DNA of 64,000 nt from UMGS1696 sp045643285 (GCA_045643285.1 JAZUKN010000101.1:92131-156130), one strand, 5' to 3'. Positions 23,281-32,722 are shown, counted from the stretch's first letter. Translations and numbers: made by a program. Notes: a model not told the origin generated them from the letters alone.

Positions 23281-24387
23281 ATGAAAAAAATCCTTTCTGT
23301 TGTACTCGCACTCGTACTCACACTCTCCGCACTCGCAGTTCTTTCTTCCTGCTCTCAGGGACCGAAGACCTATGAGATCGCCGTTGTAACAGACGTCGGC
23401 CAGCTCATGGACAAGGGCTTCAACCAGGGAACATACGAAGGCGCTAAGGCTTACGCTGAAGCAAACAAGCTCTCCTACAAGTACTATCAGCCCGCAAACG
23501 GCTCCGACGCTACAGACGAAGACCGTATTGCAGCAATGAGACAGGCAGTAAACAACGGTGCGAAAGTCATCGTTACTCCCGGCTTCCTTCAGGCAACAGC
23601 TATCGAAACAATAGCTGAAGAAAACCCCGATGTTAAGATCATCTTCATCGACGGTTGGGGCATGGGCCGTGAAAACGTTGTCGGCGTTTCCTACGCTGAA
23701 CAGGAATCCGGCTACCTCGCTGGTTATGCAGCAGTAGTTGAAGGATACACAAGACTCGGCTTCACAGGTGGCGGCGGCGGTTCCAACCCTGCTTGCAACA
23801 GATACGGTTTCGGCTTCGTTCAGGGCGCTGCAGCAGCTTCCCAGAAGCTCGGCAAGGACATCACAGTTAAGTTCTCCTGGCAGAACGGTGCTTCCTTCTC
23901 CGCATCCGACGCTCTCCAGACACAGATCTCCGGCTGGTATGAAAACGGCACAGAAGTCGTATTCTCCTGCGGCGGTTCTATGTTCGACTCTGTTAAGGCA
24001 GCAGCCGCTACATACGAAAACGCAAAGATCATCGGTGTTGACGTTGACCAGTCCTTCGAATCCGACAGAGTTATCACATCCGCTGTAAAGGGTCTTTCCG
24101 AATCCGTTCAGTACGTTCTCGCAAAGATGTACGACGGCAAGTGGGCTGACCTCAACGGTGCTATCAACCTCGGTGCAGCTGACAACGCTACAGGTATTCC
24201 TACCGAAACATTTGAACAGACTCTGAAGACATGGACTCTCGACGAGTACAATGCACTTCTCGGTCAGATCAAAGCAGGCGAAGTTGTTCCCGCAGCTGAA
24301 ACTCCCGAAGACGCTAACAACGGCGCATGGCTCGAAGCATGGCTCACATCCAACGGTTACACAAACGTAACTATCGACTTCGAATAA
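23281..24387 (+). CDS. BMP-family nucleoside-binding lipoprotein of an ABC importer
   Basis: The 368-residue protein is the external binding subunit of a BmpA/PnrA-type ABC importer for purine or other nucleosides. It starts with a lipoprotein signal (KKILSVVLALVLTLSALAVL, lipobox LSSC, Cys24). The mature part shows IAVVTDVGQLMDKGFNQGTYEG and FIDGWGMGRENVVGVSYAEQ, plus the glycine run FTGGGGGSNPACNRYG, all family-typical. Codon use is very biased and regular, as expected of a highly expressed protein. A GGAGG ribosome binding site, own promoter and partial terminator downstream support a higher dose than the membrane subunits. Confidence 0.95.
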   Translation: MKKILSVVLALVLTLSALAVLSSCSQGPKTYEIAVVTDVGQLMDKGFNQGTYEGAKAYAEANKLSYKYYQPANGSDATDEDRIAAMRQAVNNGAKVIVTPGFLQATAIETIAEENPDVKIIFIDGWGMGRENVVGVSYAEQESGYLAGYAAVVEGYTRLGFTGGGGGSNPACNRYGFGFVQGAAAASQKLGKDITVKFSWQNGASFSASDALQTQISGWYENGTEVVFSCGGSMFDSVKAAAATYENAKIIGVDVDQSFESDRVITSAVKGLSESVQYVLAKMYDGKWADLNGAINLGAADNATGIPTETFEQTLKTWTLDEYNALLGQIKAGEVVPAAETPEDANNGAWLEAWLTSNGYTNVTIDFE

Positions 24388-24404
24388 TTCAAATATCTTT
24401 TGAC

Positions 24405-24436
24405 ATGGGGAAAGGGCCTTGTGGTCCTTTCTTCTT
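24405..24436 (+). terminator. weak attenuating hairpin after the binding-protein gene
   Basis: GAAAGGGCC and GGTCCTTTC pair around TTGT, followed by TTCTTGTT rather than a clean T run. Probably a leaky terminator or processing hairpin separating the binding-protein mRNA from the ATPase and permease genes. Confidence 0.45.
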
Positions 24437-24544
24437 GTTAATGCCGCACTTTTTCGTCAGTCGGACAGGCTTTGCGGCACCGACAAGAGGAAAGGAACGG
24501 GTAAAAACCGCCCATGTCCCTAAAAAATAAAAAGGGGTAACAGT

Positions 24545-26122
24545 ATGAACGACGTCACAAAGACAGCAGAGACTGCAGGACAGTCGCCGTATGTTATCGA
24601 GATGCGCAATATTACGAAGGTCTTCCCCGGTATTATTGCAAACGATGACATAACGCTCCAACTCAAAAAAGGAGAGATCCACGCACTTCTCGGTGAAAAC
24701 GGAGCCGGAAAATCCACGCTGATGAGCGTGCTTTTCGGTCTGTATAAGCCGGAAAAAGGGCAGATCTACAAAAACGGTCAGCCCGTCACCGTAAACGATC
24801 CGAACGACGCGAACGCTCTCGGTATCGGTATGGTACACCAGCACTTCAAGCTCGTTGACGTGTTTACCGTGCTTGACAACATCATTCTCGGAGTCGAGCC
24901 GAACACTCTCGGCGTGCTGAGGAGAAAAGAAGCGCGCGAAAAGGTGATGAAGCTCTCCGAGGCGTACGGTCTGAACATCGACCCGGACGCACTTGTCGAG
25001 GACATCACGGTCGGTATGCAGCAGAGAACGGAAATTCTCAAGATGCTCTACCGAGATAACGAAATTCTGATCTTCGACGAGCCGACAGCCGTTCTCACAC
25101 CTCAGGAGATCGACGAGCTTATGAAGATCATGAAAGGTCTTGCCGCTGAGGGCAAATCGATCCTCTTCATCACGCATAAGCTGAACGAGATCATGGCAGT
25201 CGCCGACAGAGTATCAGTTCTCCGCAAGGGCAAGTACATCGGAACGGTCAACGTAGCCGATACGACTAAGGAAGAGCTTTCCAACATGATGGTCGGGAGA
25301 GACGTAAAGTTCGTTGTCGACAAGGACGAAGCAAAACCGAAAGAAACCGTACTCAGCATCAGAGATATGTGCGTCAAATCGAAGCTCCACAAAAAGGACG
25401 CAGTACATAACGTATCTCTCGACGTTCACGCAGGCGAAGTCGTTTGTATCGCAGGTATCGACGGTAACGGTCAGACCGAGTTCGTTCACGGACTTACGGG
25501 ACTTGAACCGCTCGAAAAAGGTCAGATCACGCTTTGCGGCGAAAACATCACACATAAATCCATCCGTCACCGCAACACGCACGGTATGAGCCATATCCCC
25601 GAAGACAGACACAAGCACGATCTTATCCTTGACTACACAGTCGAGCAGAATATGGTTCTCCAGCGTTATTTCGAGCCGAAATTCCAAAACGGCGGCTTCA
25701 TCAAGTTCGGTGAAGTGCGCGAATACACGAACGCACTTATCGAAAAGTTCGACGTCCGCTCCGGTCAGGGCGCTATCACACCGGCCCGCTCAATGTCCGG
25801 CGGCAACCAGCAGAAAGCTATCATCGCAAGAGAGCTTGACAGAGAGCATAAACTCCTCATCGCAGTCCAGCCGACGCGCGGACTTGACGTAGGCGCTATC
25901 GAATACATCCATTCGCAGATCATCAAGGACAGAGACGAAGGCGCGGGCGTGCTTCTCGTATCTCTTGAGCTTGACGAAGTAATGAACCTCTCCGACAGGA
26001 TCCTCGTTATGTATGAGGGTGAGATCGTCGGCGAGCTTGACCCGAAGAAGACCAACGTACAGGAACTCGGTCTTTATATGGCAGGTGCCATGAGAAATAC
26101 GGAAGGGGGTACAAAAGAATGA
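24545..26122 (+). CDS. nucleoside ABC importer, ATPase subunit (two nucleotide-binding domains)
   Basis: The 525-residue protein contains two ABC domains in one chain, as in RbsA/MglA and NupA/YufO. Domain 1 has Walker A GENGAGKSTLM (about 50-60) and Walker B ILIFDEPTAVL (about 175). Domain 2 has the degenerate P-loop GIDGNGQTEFVHG (about 306) and signature MSGGNQQKAIIARELDRE (about 417). This pattern, with one canonical and one degenerate site, is standard for the family. It drives nucleoside uptake with the two permeases downstream. Its stop overlaps the next start by 4 bases. Confidence 0.95.
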   Translation: MNDVTKTAETAGQSPYVIEMRNITKVFPGIIANDDITLQLKKGEIHALLGENGAGKSTLMSVLFGLYKPEKGQIYKNGQPVTVNDPNDANALGIGMVHQHFKLVDVFTVLDNIILGVEPNTLGVLRRKEAREKVMKLSEAYGLNIDPDALVEDITVGMQQRTEILKMLYRDNEILIFDEPTAVLTPQEIDELMKIMKGLAAEGKSILFITHKLNEIMAVADRVSVLRKGKYIGTVNVADTTKEELSNMMVGRDVKFVVDKDEAKPKETVLSIRDMCVKSKLHKKDAVHNVSLDVHAGEVVCIAGIDGNGQTEFVHGLTGLEPLEKGQITLCGENITHKSIRHRNTHGMSHIPEDRHKHDLILDYTVEQNMVLQRYFEPKFQNGGFIKFGEVREYTNALIEKFDVRSGQGAITPARSMSGGNQQKAIIARELDREHKLLIAVQPTRGLDVGAIEYIHSQIIKDRDEGAGVLLVSLELDEVMNLSDRILVMYEGEIVGELDPKKTNVQELGLYMAGAMRNTEGGTKE

Positions 26123-27333
26123 AAAAGAACGGACTTCTCGGAAGTGACGGCGTAAAGTCGTTTGTTGCTTCGCTTATTTGTATCCTCGGCGGTATTCTCG
26201 TCGGATTCCTCGTTCTTCTTATCCTCGCTATCTTCACACCCGATATTCCGATCGGCGACGCATTCACCGGACTCGGAATAATCCTCGGCGGACCGTTCGC
26301 ATCCGGCAGCGGCGGCGACGTAATGTTCATGATAGGTGAAATGCTCTTTGAAGCAGCCCCGCTTCTCATGACAGGTCTTTCCGTTGCAATAGCATTCAAA
26401 ACAGGTCTTTTCAATATCGGTGCACCGGGTCAGTACCTCATGGGTACGATGACCTCCATAGTCGTTGCACTGACAGTCAAGACAAACGGTGGAAGCGGAT
26501 TTCTCGTATGGCTTCTCGCACTTCTCGCAGGTACTCTTGCAGGAGCTATCTGGGGCTGCATCCCGGGACTCTTCAAGGCTCTTCTCGGAGTAAACGAAGT
26601 TATTGTCTGCATCATGACCAACTGGATAGCCGCAAACATCGTAAGCTGGATATTCAAGGTCAACGGTCAGTTCATCAACACGGCAGGCGGTAAGAGCGCG
26701 TATACGCTCAAGACCGCTGTCAACAATGTCGCCACACCGAAGCTCGGACTTGACAAGATTTTCGTCGGCTCGAACATCGACATCGGCATTTTCCTGGCGA
26801 TCATTGTGGCAATCGGCATTTATATCATGATGAACAAGACCACGTTCGGCTATGAGCTCAAGGCGTGCGGTCATAACCGTGAAGGCGCGCGTTACGCTGG
26901 TATGAGCGCAAAGAGAAACATCATCCTCTCCATGGCAATAGCAGGCGCACTTTCAGCTCTCGGCGCATCGCTCTATTATCTGAACGGCAATATCGAGTTC
27001 GCATGGGATACATACCTCAGACTTCCTGATGTAGGCTTCAACGGAATCCCGGTCGCGCTTCTCGCATCGAACAATCCGCTCGGCGTAATCGCGTCGTCCG
27101 TATTCCTCCGCTACATTGACAAGGGCGGCTTCAACCTCGCAGGCTACACCGGATATAACGAATACGTCTGCGACCTTATCATCGCCGTTATCATCTACTT
27201 CGCAGGTTTCGCAAAGCTCATTCAGTCGTTCCTCACAAGCAAGAAAAAGAAAAATATCGCAAAGATTCCCGATAAAGTCATAACGACACCGACTCAAAAA
27301 GATAATAACGAAAAGGAGGGCGCAAAACAATGA
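26119..27333 (+). CDS. nucleoside ABC importer, permease subunit 1
   Basis: The 404-residue membrane protein is a BPD_transp_2-type permease (NupB/YufP/RbsC-like) with about ten hydrophobic segments. Marks include ALFEAAPLLMTGLSVAIAFK-type entry into the core (about 75-95), FNIGAPGQYLMG (about 97) and the cytoplasmic coupling region ELKACGHNREGARYAGMSAK (about 236-255), typical of nucleoside importers. It pairs with the 27330 permease as a heterodimer. The C-terminal tail is lysine-rich. It overlaps both neighbours by 4 bases, so subunit synthesis is coupled. Confidence 0.93.
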   Translation: MKKNGLLGSDGVKSFVASLICILGGILVGFLVLLILAIFTPDIPIGDAFTGLGIILGGPFASGSGGDVMFMIGEMLFEAAPLLMTGLSVAIAFKTGLFNIGAPGQYLMGTMTSIVVALTVKTNGGSGFLVWLLALLAGTLAGAIWGCIPGLFKALLGVNEVIVCIMTNWIAANIVSWIFKVNGQFINTAGGKSAYTLKTAVNNVATPKLGLDKIFVGSNIDIGIFLAIIVAIGIYIMMNKTTFGYELKACGHNREGARYAGMSAKRNIILSMAIAGALSALGASLYYLNGNIEFAWDTYLRLPDVGFNGIPVALLASNNPLGVIASSVFLRYIDKGGFNLAGYTGYNEYVCDLIIAVIIYFAGFAKLIQSFLTSKKKKNIAKIPDKVITTPTQKDNNEKEGAKQ

Positions 27334-28304
27334 CATTCCTCATTCAACAGACTTTGATTTGCACGATCCCTCTTCTCATCGTCGCAATGGCAGGTATGTT
27401 CGCTGAACGAAGCGGTATCATCAACATCGCTCTCGACGGTATCATGATCATGGGCGCGTTCTGCGGCGCACTTTCGGTCTACCTCTGCCAGAAAAACGGC
27501 TGGCTTGCCGGTAACAGTCAGCTTATCTTCATACTCGCAATGGTAGTGTCGGCACTGTTCGGCGCGATATTCTCACTGCTCCTGTCGTTCTCGGCGATCA
27601 ACCTCAAAGCCGACCAGACTATCGGCGGTACTGCGCTCAACCTCCTTGCTCCCGCTATCGCACTGTTCATTATCAAGATCTTCTTCATGCAGGACAAGCT
27701 CGTTATGCCGAAGGACACAGGCTTCGTTATCCTCAATAAGAACGTTCCGAAGTTCCTTCAGCCGTTCCTCGACAGAGCGTATATTTCGACGCTTATCGTC
27801 ATCGTTCTTTACATTCTTCTCGCACTTCTTCTCTATAAGACGAGATTCGGACTCCGTCTCCGTGCGTGCGGTGAACATCCGCAGGCGGCAGACTCCGTCG
27901 GTATCAACGTACATAAGATGAGATACATCGGCACGACTATCTCCGGTGCTCTCGGCGGACTCGGCGGCTACGTTTATATCGCAACATCTGCCGGCGGTAC
28001 TGCCAGCGGATCGGTTGCCGGAATGGGCTTCCTTGCGATCGCTATTATGATATTCGGTAACTGGAAACCTGTCGGCATCGCACTCGGCTCACTTCTGTTC
28101 GGTCTTCTCCGTTGTATCGGTGCGGCTTACGCGAACATCGACATCAACGGCGACGGCATCTTCGCACTGAAAGAGCTCGGACTCCCGAACTACTTCTACA
28201 ACATCATCCCGTACGTTGCAGTTCTCATCGTTCTGATGTTCACGTCGTCGAAGTCCCGCGCACCGAAGGCAGAAGGCATTCCGTACGACAAGGGAATGAG
28301 ATAA
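27330..28304 (+). CDS. nucleoside ABC importer, permease subunit 2
   Basis: The 324-residue membrane protein is the NupC/YufQ-like partner permease. It has about eight to ten hydrophobic segments, an N-terminal FAERSGIINIALDGIMIMG (family signature) and the coupling loop LRLRACGEHPQAADSVGINV (about 170-189). It overlaps the first permease by 4 bases and is followed by udk after a single base. The importer is therefore transcribed with a kinase that traps imported pyrimidine nucleosides. Confidence 0.93.
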   Translation: MTFLIQQTLICTIPLLIVAMAGMFAERSGIINIALDGIMIMGAFCGALSVYLCQKNGWLAGNSQLIFILAMVVSALFGAIFSLLLSFSAINLKADQTIGGTALNLLAPAIALFIIKIFFMQDKLVMPKDTGFVILNKNVPKFLQPFLDRAYISTLIVIVLYILLALLLYKTRFGLRLRACGEHPQAADSVGINVHKMRYIGTTISGALGGLGGYVYIATSAGGTASGSVAGMGFLAIAIMIFGNWKPVGIALGSLLFGLLRCIGAAYANIDINGDGIFALKELGLPNYFYNIIPYVAVLIVLMFTSSKSRAPKAEGIPYDKGMR

Positions 28305-28305
28305 T

Positions 28306-28920
28306 ATGCTGACTATCGGAATAGCAGGCGGCACGGGAAGCGGAAAAACCACGCTCACCGATATGATAGCCGAATCGTTCGCGCCGTATGTGACAGTCCT
28401 GCGCCACGACGACTACTATAAAAGCCACGACGATCTGACATACGAGGAGCGAACGCACCTCAATTACGACGAGCCGGCGGCATTCGACAACGATCTGTTT
28501 GCCGCGCATCTCTCCGAGCTGAAAAACGGCAGAGCCGTCGACTGTCCCGTGTACGACTACACCGTCCACAACAGAAGCGACAAGACCGTGCATATCGTGC
28601 CGAAAGAGGTCATCGTCGTCGAGGGAATACTGATCTTCACCGATCCGAAGGTGTACGATCAGTTCGACGTAAAGGTTTTCGTCGACACGGACGCAGATAC
28701 GCGACTCATCCGCCGTATCAGACGCGACGTAAGCGAACGCGGTAGAACGCTTGAATCGGTGCTGTCGCAGTTTGAAAACACAGTAAAGCCCATGCACGAC
28801 AGATACGTTCAGCCGTCCCGCAACGTTGCCGATATAGTGGTACTTGAGGGCGGACACAACACTGTAGCGCAGGGAATGCTTTACAGCCTTATTGAGAGGC
28901 ATCTCGAAAAGCACAAATAA
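28306..28920 (+). CDS. udk: uridine kinase
   Basis: Udk phosphorylates uridine and cytidine, trapping imported pyrimidine nucleosides. The 204-residue protein has the P-loop GIAGGTGSGKTTLTDMIAE (residues 4-22), DDYYKSHDDLTYEERTHLNY (about 36-55), PVYDYTVHNRS (about 84) and VVEGILIF (about 105), all typical. The start codon lies 1 base after the permease stop (TAATATG), so translation is coupled. It ends the nucleoside locus at a terminator. Confidence 0.96.
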   Translation: MLTIGIAGGTGSGKTTLTDMIAESFAPYVTVLRHDDYYKSHDDLTYEERTHLNYDEPAAFDNDLFAAHLSELKNGRAVDCPVYDYTVHNRSDKTVHIVPKEVIVVEGILIFTDPKVYDQFDVKVFVDTDADTRLIRRIRRDVSERGRTLESVLSQFENTVKPMHDRYVQPSRNVADIVVLEGGHNTVAQGMLYSLIERHLEKHK

Positions 28921-28928
28921 TACAAAAA

Positions 28929-28972
28929 TAATCGGTTCAGGGCAATATTAACTGCTCCGGACCGATTTTTTT
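28929..28972 (+). terminator. terminator after udk
   Basis: AATCGGT and ACCGATT arms (outer stem, imperfect interior), then TTTTTTTG. Confidence 0.8.
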
Positions 28973-28986
28973 GTCAATTTTCATTC

Positions 28987-29025
28987 AAAAAGGACTTCGT
29001 TTTAACGCGAAGCCCTTTTTATTTT
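28987..29025 (-). terminator. terminator of the solute-binding lipoprotein gene
   Basis: AAAAAGGACTTCG and CGAAGCCCTTTTT arms, 4 bases beyond the minus-strand stop, with T runs on both sides. Confidence 0.8.
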
Positions 29026-29028
29026 GAC

Positions 29029-30540
29029 TTATTTAATTTTCTTGTAGAAGCCCTTGAGCTGGACTTTGATCGTTTTTATCTTCGATTTAAGACTCGACGC
29101 AAGTGTGAACGTGTGCGCGGATGTCTGATCGTTGATTATGTTGTAGATCGGATATCCCCACGGAATATCCTTTGCCCAGTCGTATTCACGGGAAGCTACT
29201 ATGTACTTGAGCATATCGCGCGAGCGTTTTTCGCGGATGAGCTGCGTGCCGAGCAGAACTTCGTCGACGGCTTTGTCGACTGTATCGGTGGAAAAGCCGC
29301 CCATAACGTCCATAATCGTGCCGACTTTTGATGTATCCTGTACGGTGATCGGGACGGACAGCGTCGTGCACCAGATGCCGTTGACGACGGAAGTATAGTC
29401 TTTCTGATCGTCGTTGAGCTTAGGCATCGGGAGAATACCGAAATCGCTTTCCATTTCACGCAGACGGAAGATTAGTCCCATTTGGTCGTAGTTGAACAGA
29501 ACTCTGTCGTCGGTGATAAGGTCGGTCGAGTGGTCGCCTTCGCCGAGAAGCGTCGCCGGACTCATAATGATACGCTCGAAGCATTTCTGAACTGCGTTCG
29601 AGAAGTGTTCGCTTTCGATGATGACCTGCGGTATTCCGTCCTCGTCAAGCTGTGTCATGTGAACGTCACAGCCCTCGGTGAAGTGGACGAGCGCGAACTG
29701 GTTGTCGTATACTCCCCATGTGTCGTCGCGCGTCATTTTGCCGTCGCCCGTCGTGTCGTCTGCCACAGCTTCGGCAAGCTCCATCATTCTGTCAACTGTC
29801 CATTTGCCGCTTTCGACGAGATCCGCAGGCTCGGTCAGATTGAAGTTTTCGACGAGCTGTTTGTTGTAGAAGATCACCTCGCTTGCCATTTCATCCATGA
29901 TCATAAAGTCGCCGAGGATAGTGTAAAGCTGGTTTTTCTTGAAAGTGAACGTGTCGACGTACTGTTTGTCCCACCATTCGTTTTTCGGGTCGAATGTTTC
30001 TATATCGTAAAGATTGTAGAAATATTTTTCCATGGCGAGCGGAAGCGTCTTGAACTGCGGACCGTACATCATATCGAAGTCGTCTCCGCCTGCCTTGATC
30101 AGTTTTTCGCAGAGGTCTATTGTTTCGTAGTCGTCTCCGCCCCAGAGAGGCTTTATTGTGATGCCCAGTAGCTCTTCCGTAAGAACATTTCGCTCGAAGA
30201 CCGAGTGTTTCTGAACGTCCGCGTCGTCCTTTTCATACCATAATTCGCTCGTTTCGTCTGAGATGAAGCGGAGGTAATGGTCACCCGGGTGCATTCCGAG
30301 TATGCGGAACGTGTATCCGTCGAAGTTTGTGCCGGCGTATTTTTCTTTAACGTAAGCCGTCGTATTGTTTTTCCCTTTTTCTTCAAGATATTTCAGGTAC
30401 TCTTCATCTTCCGAGCTTTCTTTGTCGTCCGTTGACAAAGGATTATTCTGATCATCCTCATTCGTTTTTTCTGTTTTCGTACAGGAAACGCATGAGAGAA
30501 GAAACAGCACGGCAAGTATCATACATAGTGCTTTTTCCAT
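29029..30540 (-). CDS. orphan extracellular solute-binding lipoprotein
   Basis: The 503-residue protein resembles family 1 ABC solute-binding proteins. It has a lipoprotein signal (MEKALCMILAVLFLLSC, cysteines at 17 and 20 as lipidation candidates), an acidic linker, then a large alpha/beta body. The body includes ELLGITIKPLWGGDDYETID, DMMYGPQFKTLPLAMEKYF and VESGKWTVDRMMELAEAV; the WT-D segment is common in sugar-binding members. No permease or ATPase gene is adjacent, so it is either an orphan receptor using a transporter elsewhere or a surface binding protein. The ATG at 30540 follows AAAGGAAAGGA; an earlier in-frame ATG overlaps the promoter region. Own promoter and terminator are present. 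Confidence 0.82.
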   Translation of the reverse strand: MEKALCMILAVLFLLSCVSCTKTEKTNEDDQNNPLSTDDKESSEDEEYLKYLEEKGKNNTTAYVKEKYAGTNFDGYTFRILGMHPGDHYLRFISDETSELWYEKDDADVQKHSVFERNVLTEELLGITIKPLWGGDDYETIDLCEKLIKAGGDDFDMMYGPQFKTLPLAMEKYFYNLYDIETFDPKNEWWDKQYVDTFTFKKNQLYTILGDFMIMDEMASEVIFYNKQLVENFNLTEPADLVESGKWTVDRMMELAEAVADDTTGDGKMTRDDTWGVYDNQFALVHFTEGCDVHMTQLDEDGIPQVIIESEHFSNAVQKCFERIIMSPATLLGEGDHSTDLITDDRVLFNYDQMGLIFRLREMESDFGILPMPKLNDDQKDYTSVVNGIWCTTLSVPITVQDTSKVGTIMDVMGGFSTDTVDKAVDEVLLGTQLIREKRSRDMLKYIVASREYDWAKDIPWGYPIYNIINDQTSAHTFTLASSLKSKIKTIKVQLKGFYKKIK

Positions 30541-30583
30541 AAGAAATGTCCTTTCCTTTGATGAAAAATAAAAATACAAATCA

Positions 30584-30612
30584 ATTTTACACTAAAAACT
30601 AAACATTGTCAA
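30584..30612 (-). promoter_or_regulatory. promoter for the solute-binding lipoprotein gene
   Basis: On the minus strand: TTGACA (30607-30612), a 17-base spacer and TAAAAT (30584-30589). Confidence 0.8.
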
Positions 30613-30616
30613 ATTC

Positions 30617-32722
30617 TTACTTTTCCTCGCGCTCGATCACCATTTCCTGCCATTCGCGCTCAAGCGTAACGAATCGCGCGTTCCAGCCCGAAACACGGAC
30701 GGACAGCGTTTTGTACTGTTCGGGATCATCCTGCGCGCGCCTCAGTTCTTCAACGTCCGTTATGTCGGTCTGCATGAAGAATCCGCCGAGCGATACGAAC
30801 GCACGGTAGAGGGAAACAAGCACGTCGATGCCGTTTTCTCCCGATACGGCGGATGGGTGGAGCTTCAAGTCGAGCGCCGCGCCGTTCGACTGCTTTTCGA
30901 GATCGGCTTTGCAGTACGATTTAATCATCGACGTTGCGCCCTCGGTGTCAGTACCGGGCGTCGGACTTGCGTTGCCAGATAAGATAGCGTCGGCGCACGT
31001 TCCCATGGGGGATGGTGTGCGGTCGTGCATCCATTCGACCTGCCGCCCGAACGTCGATACACCGGGGATAAACAAGACGGGCGTGTCGTGAGCGTGAGCG
31101 AGAACAGTGTCGGCGAACGAATCAAGCACCCACTTCACATAGCTGTCGGCTTCGTCGTCATCGTTGCCGTAGTAGGTTATCCTGTTCAGCGCGTACTGCC
31201 GCACGTCCTCGTAGCCGTTCCAGTTTTCGCACAGCGCGGTCATAAGCCCGTCAAACGAGATGACCTTTTTCCTGAAACACAGCACGTCTATCGCGTGGAG
31301 CGAGTTTCCGACGTCGGGCGCACCTCCGATGTGAGGCGAGATGATGTTGTATCTCGGACCGCCCGTGAGGTACGAGCGACCGTTCTTCGCGCAGTCTTCT
31401 TCAAACAGCGAAACGACCTCGCACGGCGACATTTCGGGATTCCAGATAAACTCGCCGTTTTCGTAGTGACCGCGCCATTCTCCGGCGTTGTGCGATGCCA
31501 TATACGCCATTTTTTCGCTGATTTTTTCGGCGTAAGCCTGTTTTATTTCGTCAATAGAATCAAAGTGGCGCGGACTGTCCGGAAGTCCCAATACGTCCTT
31601 CGTCAGAACGGAATAAGCGTCAAAGGCAAGATAATTGAAGAACGTGTTGCCCGGGACTTGCACTTCCCAGCATCCGTCGTTCGCAAAACAGCGCGCCTGT
31701 GCTGTCGGGATGCCGATTTTTTCAAGCGAGCGGATGATTAGGTCTTCGTTGTAGACCGCCACGATACCGCCGCCGTAACGGACGACCTCTGCGACACGGC
31801 GTAAGAGCTTTTCGTCAGTTTTAGACGATAGCCGCACCGTGACAGGGAAGTCCGATATGCCGGTTTCTTCAATTATATCAAGCACGAGATACGTTACTTC
31901 GTTCGTCACGTCACGTCCGTCTTTGTCGATGCCGCCGAGAACGATGTTCTGATAATGCTGTGCGTCGCCCGATCCGCGCGGCGTGTTTTCTTCGATCCAC
32001 TCCGTGCCTTTGATGAAGAAATGTGCGAGAAATTCCCTTGCTTCGTCGAGCGTCAGCGTGCCGTCCGCGAGGTCTTTTTTGAGGTAACCGCCGAGCATTT
32101 CGTCGATGCGCCCGATCCCCGACCAGTTTCCGCAAAGCCGCGTGAATGCGAACGTGAACCAGAGCGACTGAACGGCTTCGTAAAATGTTCGCGGCGGCTC
32201 AAACGGCACGCGCAGGAGTAAGTCGTGGCATACGGGATTCACTTTTTCGCTCTCCGCGAGATACCGCGAATGCCAAAGACGAATATTGTCGATTATCTTC
32301 AGTAAATATTTGTTGTATTCGTGTTCCGGATGCTTCTTTATCTCATCTTCGATGCCGTTTACGCCGATTTTAAGTACCCTGTCAAAACCTACAGTCAGGT
32401 GGCTGACGGAGCGAAAAACCGCTTTTCCGCCTCGGAATGCCGGTACAACGTGGTCGATCGACGCGCCGAGCGTTGCAGATCCGACGAGCTTTTCGCCGTC
32501 GATCAGCCGCACCGGACAAGAGCGCACGATCTCGGCGATACATTCGGAATACTGCTCATATCCGTTCAGCAAATCGAAATTTTCGATATGATCGAGGCTG
32601 ACAAACGGCGTTTTCCTTGCCATTTCGCCGTATTTTCCGTGCATACTTTCGTCGGCAAAGCGGCGCGTTTCTTCGCTGAGTCTCACCGGACGAGCCTTTT
32701 TCGTGACTGAATAGAAGTCCAT
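30617..32722 (-). CDS. glycyl-radical enzyme, pyruvate formate-lyase family, unknown substrate
   Basis: The 701-residue protein is a PFL-type glycyl-radical enzyme. The active-site cysteine is in NDGCWEVQVPG (Cys351). The radical glycine is in VRVSGWNARF (Gly679), 22 residues from the C-terminus as expected. Two residues differ from common members: Trp instead of Tyr after the radical Gly (usual RVSGY or RVAGY), and a lone Cys in a GCWE context rather than the CC pair of true PFL. Length is at the short end for the family (usual 750-850). No radical-SAM activase gene is next to it in the window. The substrate cannot be assigned; dehydratase or lyase activity is likelier than PFL. It lies between trmO and an orphan binding lipoprotein. 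A GGAGG site precedes the start. Confidence 0.85.
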   Translation of the reverse strand: MDFYSVTKKARPVRLSEETRRFADESMHGKYGEMARKTPFVSLDHIENFDLLNGYEQYSECIAEIVRSCPVRLIDGEKLVGSATLGASIDHVVPAFRGGKAVFRSVSHLTVGFDRVLKIGVNGIEDEIKKHPEHEYNKYLLKIIDNIRLWHSRYLAESEKVNPVCHDLLLRVPFEPPRTFYEAVQSLWFTFAFTRLCGNWSGIGRIDEMLGGYLKKDLADGTLTLDEAREFLAHFFIKGTEWIEENTPRGSGDAQHYQNIVLGGIDKDGRDVTNEVTYLVLDIIEETGISDFPVTVRLSSKTDEKLLRRVAEVVRYGGGIVAVYNEDLIIRSLEKIGIPTAQARCFANDGCWEVQVPGNTFFNYLAFDAYSVLTKDVLGLPDSPRHFDSIDEIKQAYAEKISEKMAYMASHNAGEWRGHYENGEFIWNPEMSPCEVVSLFEEDCAKNGRSYLTGGPRYNIISPHIGGAPDVGNSLHAIDVLCFRKKVISFDGLMTALCENWNGYEDVRQYALNRITYYGNDDDEADSYVKWVLDSFADTVLAHAHDTPVLFIPGVSTFGRQVEWMHDRTPSPMGTCADAILSGNASPTPGTDTEGATSMIKSYCKADLEKQSNGAALDLKLHPSAVSGENGIDVLVSLYRAFVSLGGFFMQTDITDVEELRRAQDDPEQYKTLSVRVSGWNARFVTLEREWQEMVIEREEK

